From IMG/VR virus record IMGVR_UViG_3300031974_005644, positions 1-55,205 of that record: a stretch of 55,205 bases of DNA. The stretch is one strand, 5' to 3'. The notes beneath the pieces were generated by a model. It was not told the origin of the DNA. It ran no database searches and saw only the letters and a list, made by a program, of their open reading frames with translations. A program made the position numbers and the translations under genes. This stretch comes from a virus. Within the stretch, counting starts at the first letter, position 1. Each line of letters opens with the position of its first letter. Positions 47,646-55,205 of this stretch are shown piece after piece.

Positions 47646-48379
47646 ATGCACTCACCGTTATAGAGCCGCGCGCGCAAGCGCCGGTCCCCTTGCATGACAT
47701 GCAGCACATGGCCAACGCCATGGCCGCATCCGGTTTCTTCGGCTTCAAGACGCCTGACCAGGCGCTGGCGATCATGTTGATCGCACACGCCAACGGCCAG
47801 CACCCGGCAAGCGCTGCGCAGGATTACGACGTGATCCAAAACAAGCCCACGAAGAAGCCGCAGGCGATGTTGCGTGACTTTCTGGCGGCAGGCGGAAAGG
47901 TCGAATGGCACGAAGCCACAGCAGCCGCTGCAGACGCCACGTTCAGTCATCCTCGCGGTGGCTCTCTGCGCGTTCGGTGGGATATGGCGCGCGCTCAACA
48001 GATGGGCCTTTCCGGAAAGGACAACTACAAGAAGCAGCCCGGCGTGATGTTCCGCTGGCGCTGCGTTGCCGAGGGCGTCCGCATCGTCTACCCAGGCGCT
48101 ACCGCTGGGCTGTACACGCCCGAAGAGGTATTGGAGCTTGACCCCACCGCAGCCGAACCGGTGCGAACCGCCATCGGCAGCGCGCGCAACAGCGCCCTCA
48201 TGCCCTACCCGGCTGATGAATTCGCCAAGAACAGCCCGGCATGGGAAGCCGCCATCCGGTCCGGCAAGGCATCAGCTCATGAGGTCATCACAAAGGTCCA
48301 GACCAAGGGCCTGCTGAGCGAAGACCAGATGCAGGCGCTGCGCGACTGCGAAACCACCGACGCGGAGAACGCAGAATGA
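47642..48379 (+). CDS. RecT-like single-strand annealing protein
   Basis: 245 residues from a GTG preceded by AAAGGAG. Pattern MANAMAASGFFGFKTPDQAL, AHANGQHPASAAQDYDVIQN, MLRDFLAAGGKVEW, SHPRGGSLRVRW, GKDNYKKQPGVMFRWRCVAE and YPGATAGLYTPEEV is that of RecT-type phage recombinases. It anneals single strands made by the exonuclease encoded just downstream; the two genes overlap. Confidence 0.77.
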   Translation: MNALTVIEPRAQAPVPLHDMQHMANAMAASGFFGFKTPDQALAIMLIAHANGQHPASAAQDYDVIQNKPTKKPQAMLRDFLAAGGKVEWHEATAAAADATFSHPRGGSLRVRWDMARAQQMGLSGKDNYKKQPGVMFRWRCVAEGVRIVYPGATAGLYTPEEVLELDPTAAEPVRTAIGSARNSALMPYPADEFAKNSPAWEAAIRSGKASAHEVITKVQTKGLLSEDQMQALRDCETTDAENAE

Positions 48380-50139
48380 AAACCATCGCAGGAATGACCC
48401 AAGGCGATGCCGCGTGGCATGCCCACCGAGCCACAACCCGTAACGCCAGTGACGCGCCGGCCGTTATGGGCGTGTCGCCCTACACCACCCGCAGCGAACT
48501 GGTGAAGCGCTACGCCACCGGCATCGCGCCGACGGTCGACGAAGCGACACAGCGCCGCTTTGATAGCGGCCATGAAGTGGAGCCCGCCCTTCGCGCCATT
48601 GCCGAAGGCATCGCCGGAGAAGAGTTCTATCCCGCCGTGGCCGCCAGCGATGACGGCTACTTGGGCGCCAGCTTCGACGGCGTGACGATGTTGGATGACG
48701 CCATCTGCGAAGTGAAGCTCGCCAACCGCGCGAAGATGGAAACGATCCGCGACGGCTTCATCCCCGAGGGTGATCGTTGGCAGATCGTTCAGCAGTTCGC
48801 CGTGTGCGAGTCCGCCACCCGCTGCATCTACGTCTGCGGCGACGGCACCGAGGACGGCAGCGAGTCGCTGATCATCGAACGCGCCGACATCGAGGCCGAC
48901 ATCCCGACGCTGATCGCCGCGTGGGAACAGTTCGACGCCGACGTTGCCGCGTACGTGCCCCAGGAAGCCGCCCCGGTCGTCGTGGCCACCCCTACCGAAT
49001 CCCTGCCCGCCGTCTCAGTGCGCATGGACGGCGCAATCGCCGTCATCAGCAACCTCGACCTGTTCGGCGACCGGCTCAAGGCGTTCGTCGCCGGCCTGGA
49101 CATGAAGCCCGACACCGACCAGGCGTTCGCCGATGCCGAGGCCGCAGTCAAGACGCTGAAAAAGGCCGAAGAGGCGCTGACCACCGCCGAAGAATCCGCG
49201 CTGGCGCAGATCGACCCAGTCGAGGCCATGCGCCGCCAAGTCGCCGATCTGCACGAAACCGCGCGCAGTACGCGCCTGCTTCTGGAAAAGGTCACCAAGG
49301 CGCGCAAGGAGCAGATTCGCACCGAGGAAGTGGCCAAGGCCCGCGCGCAGTTCAGCGCCCACGTCGAGGCCATCAACAAGACCTTGGGCGGCAAGGTTCG
49401 CCTGCCCGACGTGCCGGCCGATTTCGGAGGCGCGATCAAAGGGCTCAAGACCCTGACCAGCCTGCGCGACGCCATCAGCACCGAATTGGCACGCGCCAAG
49501 ATCGAGGCCGACCGTATCGCCAACGGCATCCGCACCAATCTGGAATTGCTGCGCACCGAAGCCGCCGGGCATGGGTCGCTTTTCGTCGATGCCCAGCAGC
49601 TCGTCACTAGCAAGTCAGAAGACGACCTGCGCAACCTCATCAAGACCCGCATCGCCGAACACCAGCAACGCGAACAGGCCCGGCTTGATGCCGAACGTGC
49701 CCGCATCCGTGCCGAGGAAGAAGCCCGTGCCCAGCGTGAGGCCGATGCAAAAGCCGAGCAGGAACGCCAGCGCATCCGGCAGGAAGAGCAGGCCAAGGCG
49801 CGGCAGGAAGCCGAAGACCGGCGCCGGCTGGATGCCCACGCATCGGCAGAGCGCAGCGCCGCTGCAGCCGAATCGATGGCGCGCAGCGAAGAGCCGCCCA
49901 AGTACGACGCCAAGCCCTCGAATGACAGCGGCGCACGCATCCGCCTGGGCGAGCTGAACGCCCTCATCGCCCCGCTGTCCATCAGCGCCGATGGCCTGGC
50001 GCAGCTCGGCTTTGAACACGTCGCCACCGAGAAGGCCGCGAAGCTCTACCGCGCGTCCGACCTGCCGCGAATCCTCGGCCGCATGGCCCAACACATCGTC
50101 GATGCCGCGAAGGCCGACGCACTCAAGAAGGCGGCATAG
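48376..50139 (+). CDS. YqaJ-type viral recombinase exonuclease with coiled-coil extension
   Basis: 587 residues. The first 200 form a lambda-exonuclease-like YqaJ domain: [19 protein letters not shown]67 in [10 protein letters not shown]101 in GASFDGV and E112/K114 in CEVKLANR. The remaining 390 residues are mostly helical, with charged coiled coils at about 240-330 and 430-510 ([20 protein letters not shown]) and no known domain I can name. It degrades one strand of dsDNA for the RecT-like partner upstream; SSB follows 2 bases downstream. The extension roughly doubles the usual length. Confidence 0.87.
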   Translation: MKTIAGMTQGDAAWHAHRATTRNASDAPAVMGVSPYTTRSELVKRYATGIAPTVDEATQRRFDSGHEVEPALRAIAEGIAGEEFYPAVAASDDGYLGASFDGVTMLDDAICEVKLANRAKMETIRDGFIPEGDRWQIVQQFAVCESATRCIYVCGDGTEDGSESLIIERADIEADIPTLIAAWEQFDADVAAYVPQEAAPVVVATPTESLPAVSVRMDGAIAVISNLDLFGDRLKAFVAGLDMKPDTDQAFADAEAAVKTLKKAEEALTTAEESALAQIDPVEAMRRQVADLHETARSTRLLLEKVTKARKEQIRTEEVAKARAQFSAHVEAINKTLGGKVRLPDVPADFGGAIKGLKTLTSLRDAISTELARAKIEADRIANGIRTNLELLRTEAAGHGSLFVDAQQLVTSKSEDDLRNLIKTRIAEHQQREQARLDAERARIRAEEEARAQREADAKAEQERQRIRQEEQAKARQEAEDRRRLDAHASAERSAAAAESMARSEEPPKYDAKPSNDSGARIRLGELNALIAPLSISADGLAQLGFEHVATEKAAKLYRASDLPRILGRMAQHIVDAAKADALKKAA

Positions 50140-50141
50140 AC

Positions 50142-50582
50142 ATGGCACGCGGAGTCAATAAGGTGATCTTGATCGGCAACCTCGGCAAAGACCCCGAGGT
50201 TCGCTACTTCCCCAGCGGCGATGCCATCGCCAACGCCACGTTGGCCACCACCGAGAGCTGGAAGGACAAGCAGACCGGCGAGGCCAAAGAGGCGACCGAG
50301 TGGCATGCACTGACCTTCCCCGGAAAGCTCGGCGAGATCGCCGGGAAGTACCTCACCAAAGGTTCGAAGGTCTACGTCGAGGGCAGCCTGCGCACCCGCA
50401 AATGGCAGGACAAGGAAGGCCGCGACCGGTACACGACCGAGATTCGCGTCAGTGACCTGCAGATGCTCGACGGGAAGCCGGAGGGGCAGCATCAGGCCCC
50501 GGCGCGTCAGCATCAACCGCAGCGGCAAGCCGCGCAGAGCGAGCCTGCTGGGTTTGATGATGACCCAATGATCCCGTTCTGA
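50142..50582 (+). CDS. ssb: Single-stranded DNA-binding protein
   Basis: 146 residues with the SSB OB fold: [58 protein letters not shown] and [15 protein letters not shown] Gln/Pro/Ala linker leads to the acidic tip DDDPMIPF that binds partner proteins. It completes a RecT-exonuclease-SSB recombination module. Confidence 0.95.
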   Translation: MARGVNKVILIGNLGKDPEVRYFPSGDAIANATLATTESWKDKQTGEAKEATEWHALTFPGKLGEIAGKYLTKGSKVYVEGSLRTRKWQDKEGRDRYTTEIRVSDLQMLDGKPEGQHQAPARQHQPQRQAAQSEPAGFDDDPMIPF

Positions 50583-50585
50583 CCC

Positions 50586-51062
50586 ATGCGAGCCTGCAAA
50601 CAATGCGGCGCCGAGAAGGCTGTTGCGGATTTCTACTCAAGTCCTCAGCAGCCGTGTAAGGAATGCCACAAGGGGAATGCTAGGGAACATCGGCTGTCTC
50701 GGCTTGATGAGGCGCGGGCCTATGACCGTCGAAGAGCGAACGCCCCGCACCGGGTCTCCGCTCGCAAGGCATACGCAAAAAGCCCTCGCGGGCAGGAGCG
50801 GATGCGGATCGGAAAGGCCGGGTATGCCGAGAAGCATGCCGCAAGGCGGGCCGCTAACGTCGCGCTGGGAAACGCAGTGCGCGATGGCCGAGTCCTAAAG
50901 GGGACATGCCTTGTCTGCGGCGAAGAGAAATCGCAGGGCCATCACTTTGACTATTCCAGGCCGTTGGAAGTCGTCTGGCTATGCGTTCACCACCACGCTG
51001 CGGTTCACAAAGTGGACCGGGAGATAAAGCGCATCACGGCTCCCAAGGGGCATTCGGCATGA
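50586..51062 (+). CDS. HNH-type endonuclease with N-terminal zinc module
   Basis: 158 residues: ACKQCGAEKAVADFYSS and PCKECHKGN form a zinc module, an Arg/Ala-rich linker follows, then a C-terminal HNH-like domain (CLVCGEEKSQGHHFDYSRPL, VWLCVHHHAAVHK). It is probably a free-standing homing endonuclease between SSB and the DUF1643 gene. It shares the module layout with the nucleases at 33210 and 35747. Confidence 0.82.
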   Translation: MRACKQCGAEKAVADFYSSPQQPCKECHKGNAREHRLSRLDEARAYDRRRANAPHRVSARKAYAKSPRGQERMRIGKAGYAEKHAARRAANVALGNAVRDGRVLKGTCLVCGEEKSQGHHFDYSRPLEVVWLCVHHHAAVHKVDREIKRITAPKGHSA

Positions 51063-51613
51063 CCCTCATCTTCCGCCACCACGAAGCCGACGGCATCCGG
51101 TCTGAGGCCGTGTTCAGCGAATGCGAGCGCTACCGGTACCTGCTGACCCGCCGCTGGTCACGTGAGCCTAAGGCCGTTCTGTTGGCTATGAACCCCAGCA
51201 CAGCCACCGAGGTGCAGAGCGACGCAACTATCACCCGCTTCATGCGGCGCGTGACCGCATGGAACATGACCGGCTGGTTTGCACCCGGCCAGCGATACGG
51301 CGCAGTCAGCATCGTCAACGTTTTCGCGTGGCGCGAGACCGACAGCAAGCAACTGCCAAAGCGCATCGCCGAGGGTCGAGACATCGTCGGCTGGCACAAC
51401 GACACGGCAATCACCGAGGCCTGCGCCGACGCAGGCATCGTCATCTGCGGATGGGGCCAGCCCGGAAACCTGATGGGTCGTGGCCCGGCAGTCATGCAGA
51501 TGCTGCGGCGTCAGGGCATCCGACTTCATGCGCTGGCCATCAACGCCGACGGCACGCCCAAGCATCCGCTTTACATCGGCTATTCAGCCGCTCCGGTGGA
51601 GATCGAGGCATGA
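51059..51613 (+). CDS. DUF1643 protein
   Basis: 184 residues from an ATG overlapping the previous stop. The pattern CERYRYLLTRRW, AVLLAMNPSTATEVQSDATITR, VNVFAWRETDSKQLP, ICGWGQPGNL and PKHPLYIGYSA is that of DUF1643, common in phages and mobile elements. The conserved Asn/Asp/Trp residues suggest an enzyme related to uracil-DNA-glycosylase-like folds, but no activity is established from sequence. Confidence 0.85.
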   Translation: MTLIFRHHEADGIRSEAVFSECERYRYLLTRRWSREPKAVLLAMNPSTATEVQSDATITRFMRRVTAWNMTGWFAPGQRYGAVSIVNVFAWRETDSKQLPKRIAEGRDIVGWHNDTAITEACADAGIVICGWGQPGNLMGRGPAVMQMLRRQGIRLHALAINADGTPKHPLYIGYSAAPVEIEA

Positions 51614-52380
51614 GCCTATCCACCACCCTGCGCCTGCCGCCCACCATCGCCGAAATGGTCGGCCATCGCGACCGCGCCGTATCCCACCTGCGCGAAGCGG
51701 GGCGCTGCATTGATCAGGCCGAAGAAGCGGCGACAATGATCCGGCGCCACGCCATGCCATTCGGTGCGCGCTTTCAGCAGCCGCTCGACAGGCTGATCGC
51801 CGAGCTGGATCGCGTCGCCTGGCGAGAAGCTTTCCGCATCGGCGGCTTCGAAGCGGTCTGGGATGCCCAGGCCCGCAAAGAGTTCGACGACTCGCTCGAA
51901 AAGTGCCCGCCAGAGTTCACAGAAGCGAACCTGCGCGACAACCTGCTGGAGTACCTGCCGCAGAAAGATCACCTGTTCGCACGCGGGCTGGTGACCATCT
52001 TCCGCAGGCTCAGCGGCGACTACAAACGCCACGCCGATGCCGGGTTCAGCGTGCCGCAGAATATGATCGTGCGGAGCTGGTCAAGCGCCAGTTATTTCCG
52101 TGGGCGAATGATCGCCTACTACTACAGCGACGAAGTCCGCGACTTCATGCGCGTGCTCTACAAGCTGACCGATCGCGAGTTCGACTACGGCCCGGTGCAG
52201 TCGCTGATCAACGCCGCATGGGGCGACAACTTGGCATTCGAGGACGAATACGTCGTCCTGATCCCGCACAAGAACGGGAACGTCCACATCCATATCAAGG
52301 ACCGTGCCCTGCTGGCGCGGATCAACACCGTCGTTGCCGATTACTACGAAGGCAACGCATTGGGAGAGGCCGCCGCATGA
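51610..52380 (+). CDS. DUF4942-like protein
   Basis: 256 residues beginning MSLSTTLRLPPTIAEMVGHR. A helical N-terminal half and a C-terminal half with DEVRDFMRVLYKLTDREFDY, FEDEYVVLIPHKNGNVHIHI and LLARINTVVADYY resemble DUF4942, found beside DNA-modification and plasmid genes. No catalytic residues are identified. It overlaps both neighbours by ATGA. Confidence 0.72.
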   Translation: MSLSTTLRLPPTIAEMVGHRDRAVSHLREAGRCIDQAEEAATMIRRHAMPFGARFQQPLDRLIAELDRVAWREAFRIGGFEAVWDAQARKEFDDSLEKCPPEFTEANLRDNLLEYLPQKDHLFARGLVTIFRRLSGDYKRHADAGFSVPQNMIVRSWSSASYFRGRMIAYYYSDEVRDFMRVLYKLTDREFDYGPVQSLINAAWGDNLAFEDEYVVLIPHKNGNVHIHIKDRALLARINTVVADYYEGNALGEAAA

Positions 52381-52580
52381 CCGCCGATCGTACAACCGAC
52401 AACCGCATCAAATACAGCGACGCCATCGTGCGCCGCGCCCGGCAGCTACACGCACGGCGCGTTTGGACTGCGCCGGAAATCCGCGAACACTTAGCCGATG
52501 AAGGCGTCACCGTGAACCTGTCGTGCCTGAAAGCATGGCTACGGGGCGACACCCGGCGCGATGTTGGAGGGATGGCCTGA
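52377..52580 (+). CDS. Small helix-turn-helix protein, 67 residues
   Basis: ATGA overlap at the start. Residues about 14-55 (SDAIVRRARQLHARRVWTAP, EIREHLADEGVTVNLSCLKAWLRG) fit a helix-turn-helix resembling resolvase-type DNA-binding tails. It may regulate the early operon or bind phage DNA. Confidence 0.65.
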   Translation: MTADRTTDNRIKYSDAIVRRARQLHARRVWTAPEIREHLADEGVTVNLSCLKAWLRGDTRRDVGGMA

Positions 52581-52963
52581 TGCCGACGCTATCTGAAATG
52601 AACGAACACGCCAACGATGCCGAGCATCAGGCATTCCAACGGGCTTATGACGCGTTGCTGGACATTGCCAAGGACCCAATCACCTGTCGGCATTTTTGGG
52701 ACGTGGGCCGCCTCGACTATGCCAGAGAGACCGAACAAGAATTGGCCATTGCCTACATAGACGGCCACGCACGGGGACGGGAGTCGCTGCGGATTGAATT
52801 GGAGAGGCAGGAGGCCAAAGCCCAGCCACCTGACGTGAGGGAGTTGGTGGAGGCGTTGCGCGGGCTGATTGCTCATCACGAAGGGCGCGACGATTACGGG
52901 ACAGACTTTCAATATTGGAAGCGCGCCCGCGCCGCACTGGCGAAGTTTGGGGGTGGGGAATGA
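52580..52963 (+). CDS. Hypothetical helical protein, 127 residues
   Basis: ATG overlaps the previous stop by one base (TGATG). Begins MPTLSEMNEHANDAEHQAFQ; almost entirely helical and charged, with a typical end (RARAALAKFGGGE). No family recognised. Confidence 0.62.
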   Translation: MPTLSEMNEHANDAEHQAFQRAYDALLDIAKDPITCRHFWDVGRLDYARETEQELAIAYIDGHARGRESLRIELERQEAKAQPPDVRELVEALRGLIAHHEGRDDYGTDFQYWKRARAALAKFGGGE

Positions 52964-53145
52964 GCGTTGAATGCGAACACTGTGGTCGCGGGCCTCACAC
53001 CGGGGATGCAGTTTACCGAGCTAACGAGAAGGGCGTCACCGGGCGCTGGCGCTGCAAGCTGCATCTAAACGAGACGGCCCGAAAAACCCACGACAGCGCG
53101 ACCGGCGACATCGTGCGCCTGATTGAAAAGGACAGGAAACCATGA
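52960..53145 (+). CDS. Small zinc-binding protein, 61 residues
   Basis: CEHCGRGPHTGDAVYRANEK and RWRCKLH supply three Cys and several His for one zinc site near the N-terminus. The rest is a charged helix. ATGA overlaps on both sides. Function unknown. Confidence 0.6.
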   Translation: MSVECEHCGRGPHTGDAVYRANEKGVTGRWRCKLHLNETARKTHDSATGDIVRLIEKDRKP

Positions 53146-53990
53146 ACCACCGCGAAGTAATGCAGCAGGCGTTGGATGCCCTCGAATGGGTGAACGACAA
53201 CACGGCTGACGAAATGTCAATCGTTGACGCGGCGTTGTTTGATCTGCGATGCGAACTCGACAAGCCTGAAGAAAAAGCTGTCCGCGATCTTGAAGAGGCG
53301 GAGCAGTACATACAGAACAGCATCGACTGCGCGCCAGAACCACTGAAGCGCCTTGGCGAGTGGCTGACCAATGTTCTGGACGAGAACCAGTGGCCGCATG
53401 CCGAGAGGTTGTTGCTCGGGGCAATTGCCGCCAAGCCTGCGGCGGGGGCGGAGGGCTGGGCGATGGTGCCGAAAGAGCCGACGTGGGAAATGAACGCGGC
53501 TGGTAGTAATGCGGGAGGTCTAGGGTACAGAGACGTCGAAAACATCAGCGATGATGATGCAGAAGACGTTTACAAAGCAATGCTCGCCGCCGCTCCTCAA
53601 CCCCCAGCGCCTGCCGTCGATGTTGAGGCGGTGCCTGCCGGTTGGGTGATGGTGCAACCCGGTGGCCCACGCACGCCAGATAACAGCATGGTCATCTGCC
53701 CTTGCTGCACGCACCAGTTCCACGCGATCAGTGTGGACGATCAAGAACGAATGCGCGCCTTGCCCGAGCCTGCGGCGGTGCCGACAGATGAAGCGATTGT
53801 CGCGGCGTTCAAGGCTGCTGGGATGAACACCGACATCGACCAGATGCCGAACATGCTCTATTCGGTGCGCGGCCAACTCGCACAGTTGATTAACGGAGCG
53901 CGCGCGCTGCTTGCAGACCAACAGCCTGCTGCGGTGCCGGATGGGCAAAACAACAAAGGAGAATGCCAATGCCCTCTATGCAAAGAGTAA
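53142..53990 (+). CDS. Hypothetical modular early protein, 282 residues
   Basis: Segments joined by Pro/Ala linkers: an N-terminal helical region (MNHREVMQQALDALEWVNDN), a unit with EGWAMVPKEPTWEMNAAGSN seen in several accessory phage proteins, a unit with ICPCCTHQF, and a C-terminal region with PTDEAIVAAFKAAGMNTDID ending in CQCPLCKE. It looks assembled from small phage modules. Its end overlaps the next gene. No biochemical role known. Confidence 0.62.
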   Translation: MNHREVMQQALDALEWVNDNTADEMSIVDAALFDLRCELDKPEEKAVRDLEEAEQYIQNSIDCAPEPLKRLGEWLTNVLDENQWPHAERLLLGAIAAKPAAGAEGWAMVPKEPTWEMNAAGSNAGGLGYRDVENISDDDAEDVYKAMLAAAPQPPAPAVDVEAVPAGWVMVQPGGPRTPDNSMVICPCCTHQFHAISVDDQERMRALPEPAAVPTDEAIVAAFKAAGMNTDIDQMPNMLYSVRGQLAQLINGARALLADQQPAAVPDGQNNKGECQCPLCKE

Positions 53991-54331
53991 GCCCCGAAGA
54001 AATTCTGCACGTTGCCTTGTGTCAGGCGGTTGGCCTGATGAACGGATCACTGATTTTTGCGCAAAGCGAAGAAGGCCAGCAAGTGCGAAATACTTTGAGG
54101 ACGGCGCTGACGGAATACGCCGATGCCTACATGGATCAGCCCGTAACTGAAGCGGAACGGGCCGCGATGATTCGCGGTCACGCCAATTCTGCGGTTGATG
54201 TTGAGGCGGTGCGGGGCACTATCTTCAGGATGAAGGACAACCATAAGCTCAGAGAATCCCGATGCAAGCCAGACCCACTGATCTCGATTTGGGCCAACGA
54301 ACTCGCCCGCGCTATTGGAGATGAGAAATGA
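53969..54331 (+). CDS. Hypothetical protein, 120 residues
   Basis: AAAGGAG at 53955-53961 favours ATG 53969 (7-nt spacing) over ATG 53963. Begins MPSMQRVSPEEILHVALCQA; helical, with a segment (VTEAERAAMIRGHANSAVDV) similar in style to the Pro/Ala-linked units of the gene upstream. No family recognised. Confidence 0.6.
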   Translation: MPSMQRVSPEEILHVALCQAVGLMNGSLIFAQSEEGQQVRNTLRTALTEYADAYMDQPVTEAERAAMIRGHANSAVDVEAVRGTIFRMKDNHKLRESRCKPDPLISIWANELARAIGDEK

Positions 54332-54528
54332 GCAAATGGCAGCCGATTGAGACAGCGCCCCGAGACGGAACGGTTGTTGATTTGTGGTACCACAAGGAAC
54401 GTATTACCGACTACCGATGGATACAAATTTCAAAAACCAACGGCTTTTTCCAGTGTGTTGATAGCGGGTATACGTGCGTGCGTGACGCAACCCATTGGAT
54501 GTCGATCCCGGAGCCGCCCAATGAGTGA
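54328..54528 (+). CDS. DUF551-like protein, 66 residues
   Basis: Starts MSKWQPIETAPRDGTVVDLW, the hallmark of DUF551-type phage accessory proteins, and ends with ATHWMSIPEPP. Overlaps both neighbours. Function unknown in the family. Confidence 0.82.
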   Translation: MSKWQPIETAPRDGTVVDLWYHKERITDYRWIQISKTNGFFQCVDSGYTCVRDATHWMSIPEPPNE

Positions 54529-54805
54529 TCTACTACAAGCGCGCATTGACGAACTCGAAGCCGAGAACAACCGGCTTTTGGAAACAGTAGATCGAATGCA
54601 ACAACTGTGGGCCGAGAACTCGGCAGCGGTTTACTGGAAAAAGGAATTCGACCGGGTGAGTTTGGATGCCACTCGGTACAGGTTTATCAGGAGCCTCAGC
54701 GCAGAGCAGTTTGATTCTGTGTTTGGCAATTGTCCACGGGACGCACAAACCGAGGCGCTTGATCGGTATATCGACGCCGCCATGAACCGGGAGCGCGGGG
54801 AATGA
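54521..54805 (+). CDS. Hypothetical coiled-coil protein, 94 residues
   Basis: Begins MSDLLQARIDELEAENNRLL, a strong heptad coiled coil through about residue 35, then DATRYRFIRSLSAEQFDSVF and a Cys-containing helical end, a pattern common in small phage accessory proteins. It overlaps the DUF551 gene by 8 bases. Confidence 0.68.
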   Translation: MSDLLQARIDELEAENNRLLETVDRMQQLWAENSAAVYWKKEFDRVSLDATRYRFIRSLSAEQFDSVFGNCPRDAQTEALDRYIDAAMNRERGE

Positions 54806-55011
54806 ACCCCATCTGCCTCCTATTCGCCATCTGGCGCACCATCCGCCTGAGCATCCGTTGTCGGAGCATCGTGGTCACAACCGGCCACGACTACCGGCTG
54901 ATCGAAGACACGCCGCCGAACGTCTGCGCGCTTAAGTGTGTGCGATGCGGGCACAGGACTGTCGAATGGTCGTGGTCGCCGCTGCCGTGTCATAGGGAGC
55001 GGGGCCAATGA
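54802..55011 (+). CDS. Hypothetical small protein with CxxC, 69 residues
   Basis: ATGA overlap at both ends. A hydrophobic, basic N-terminus (MNPICLLFAIWRTIRLSIRC) could insert in the membrane; the second half has CALKCVRCGHRTVEW, a possible zinc site. Function unknown. Confidence 0.55.
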   Translation: MNPICLLFAIWRTIRLSIRCRSIVVTTGHDYRLIEDTPPNVCALKCVRCGHRTVEWSWSPLPCHRERGQ

Positions 55012-55205
55012 CCGTCCAGTTCAACCCGCCAACACTGTGGGACGCCCATCAAATCGGCGCCTATCTGCGCGTGACCCGCAAGACGGTGCTCACCGACTAC
55101 GTTCACAAGCCTGGGTTTCCTCAACCGGTCGGTGGCGCCAGGCGTAACCGGTTGTGGGTCGCCGAAGACGTGGTCAAGTTTCTGACGCGCAGGGCAGCGG
55201 CCTAG
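55008..55205 (+). CDS. AlpA/excisionase-like winged-helix protein
   Basis: 65 residues with the MerR/AlpA-type winged-helix pattern: LWDAHQIGAYLRVTRKTVLT, HKPGFPQPVG and NRLWVAEDVVKFL. Such proteins act as excisionases or transcription regulators and often close an early operon next to an integrase. No integrase is present here. The stop codon is the last base of the window. Confidence 0.8.
   Translation: MTVQFNPPTLWDAHQIGAYLRVTRKTVLTDYVHKPGFPQPVGGARRNRLWVAEDVVKFLTRRAAA

Noticed and set aside
48828-50027. 399-residue minus-strand ORF opposite the YqaJ gene
   Set aside because: Ser/Arg/Ala-rich composition typical of an antisense shadow in GC-rich DNA; the plus strand holds the conserved motifs.
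1-55205. CRISPR arrays or insertion sequences
   Set aside because: No regularly spaced direct repeats, transposase genes or flanking terminal inverted repeats were seen.

Overview
The window looks like the genome, or nearly all of it, of a temperate, podovirus-type tailed phage or prophage from a GC-rich proteobacterium. The evidence is a P22-type portal, an N4-gp56/DUF4043-type major capsid protein, short-tail adaptor and nozzle proteins without tape measure or tail tube genes, a 3338-residue ejected virion protein, and a lambda-like cI/cro/cII switch. The combination recalls Bcep22-like (Lessievirus-type) phages; that is inference from family knowledge. No host genes are visible. Position 1 is the end of an o-spanin stop codon and position 55205 is the end of the last early gene, so the sequence was probably cut between two convergent operons of a circular or permuted map.

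Layout. The minus strand from about 44.2 kb down to 1 carries, in transcription order: cro-like and cII-like regulators, a ParB-like protein, SF2 helicase, Toprim primase, a structured non-coding stretch, a leader peptide with NinB, an HNH protein, a DpdA-like DNA transglycosylase, VRR-NUC nuclease, zinc ribbon and a Q-like antiterminator. After two terminators come an endonuclease VII gene, a holin candidate, small terminase, a large terminase split in two by an HNH gene, portal, scaffold, capsid, adaptors, an SGNH-esterase receptor-binding protein, nozzle, collar fiber, ejection proteins and the giant protein. Two exported-protein accessory genes, a P22 immI-like antirepressor locus (arc-like/antirepressor opposite an mnt-like gene) and the SAR endolysin/spanin lysis cassette follow.

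The plus strand starts at the immunity region: a cleavable S24-type CI repressor with two cotranscribed genes and a terminator, then small accessory genes. A strong promoter at 46.7 kb drives an early operon with a RecT-like annealing protein, YqaJ exonuclease, SSB, an HNH nuclease, DUF1643, DUF4942, many small overlapping genes and a terminal AlpA-like winged-helix protein. A 16-bp box, TTTATCTGYGGGTATA, lies in the same position over the -10 of both the cro promoter and the 46.7-kb promoter, so one repressor probably silences both arms.

Most genes overlap by ATGA or GTGA, which fixes many starts and supports several very short genes. No integrase, lysogeny replicon or tRNA gene was found. 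The most unusual points are the terminase split exactly between ATPase and nuclease domains, a giant effector-laden protein with terminator-like hairpins in its linkers, a lone DpdA-like enzyme without precursor-synthesis genes, a 156-nt structured RNA ending in a U-tract, and a tRNA 3'-end-like element fused to the endonuclease VII stop codon.
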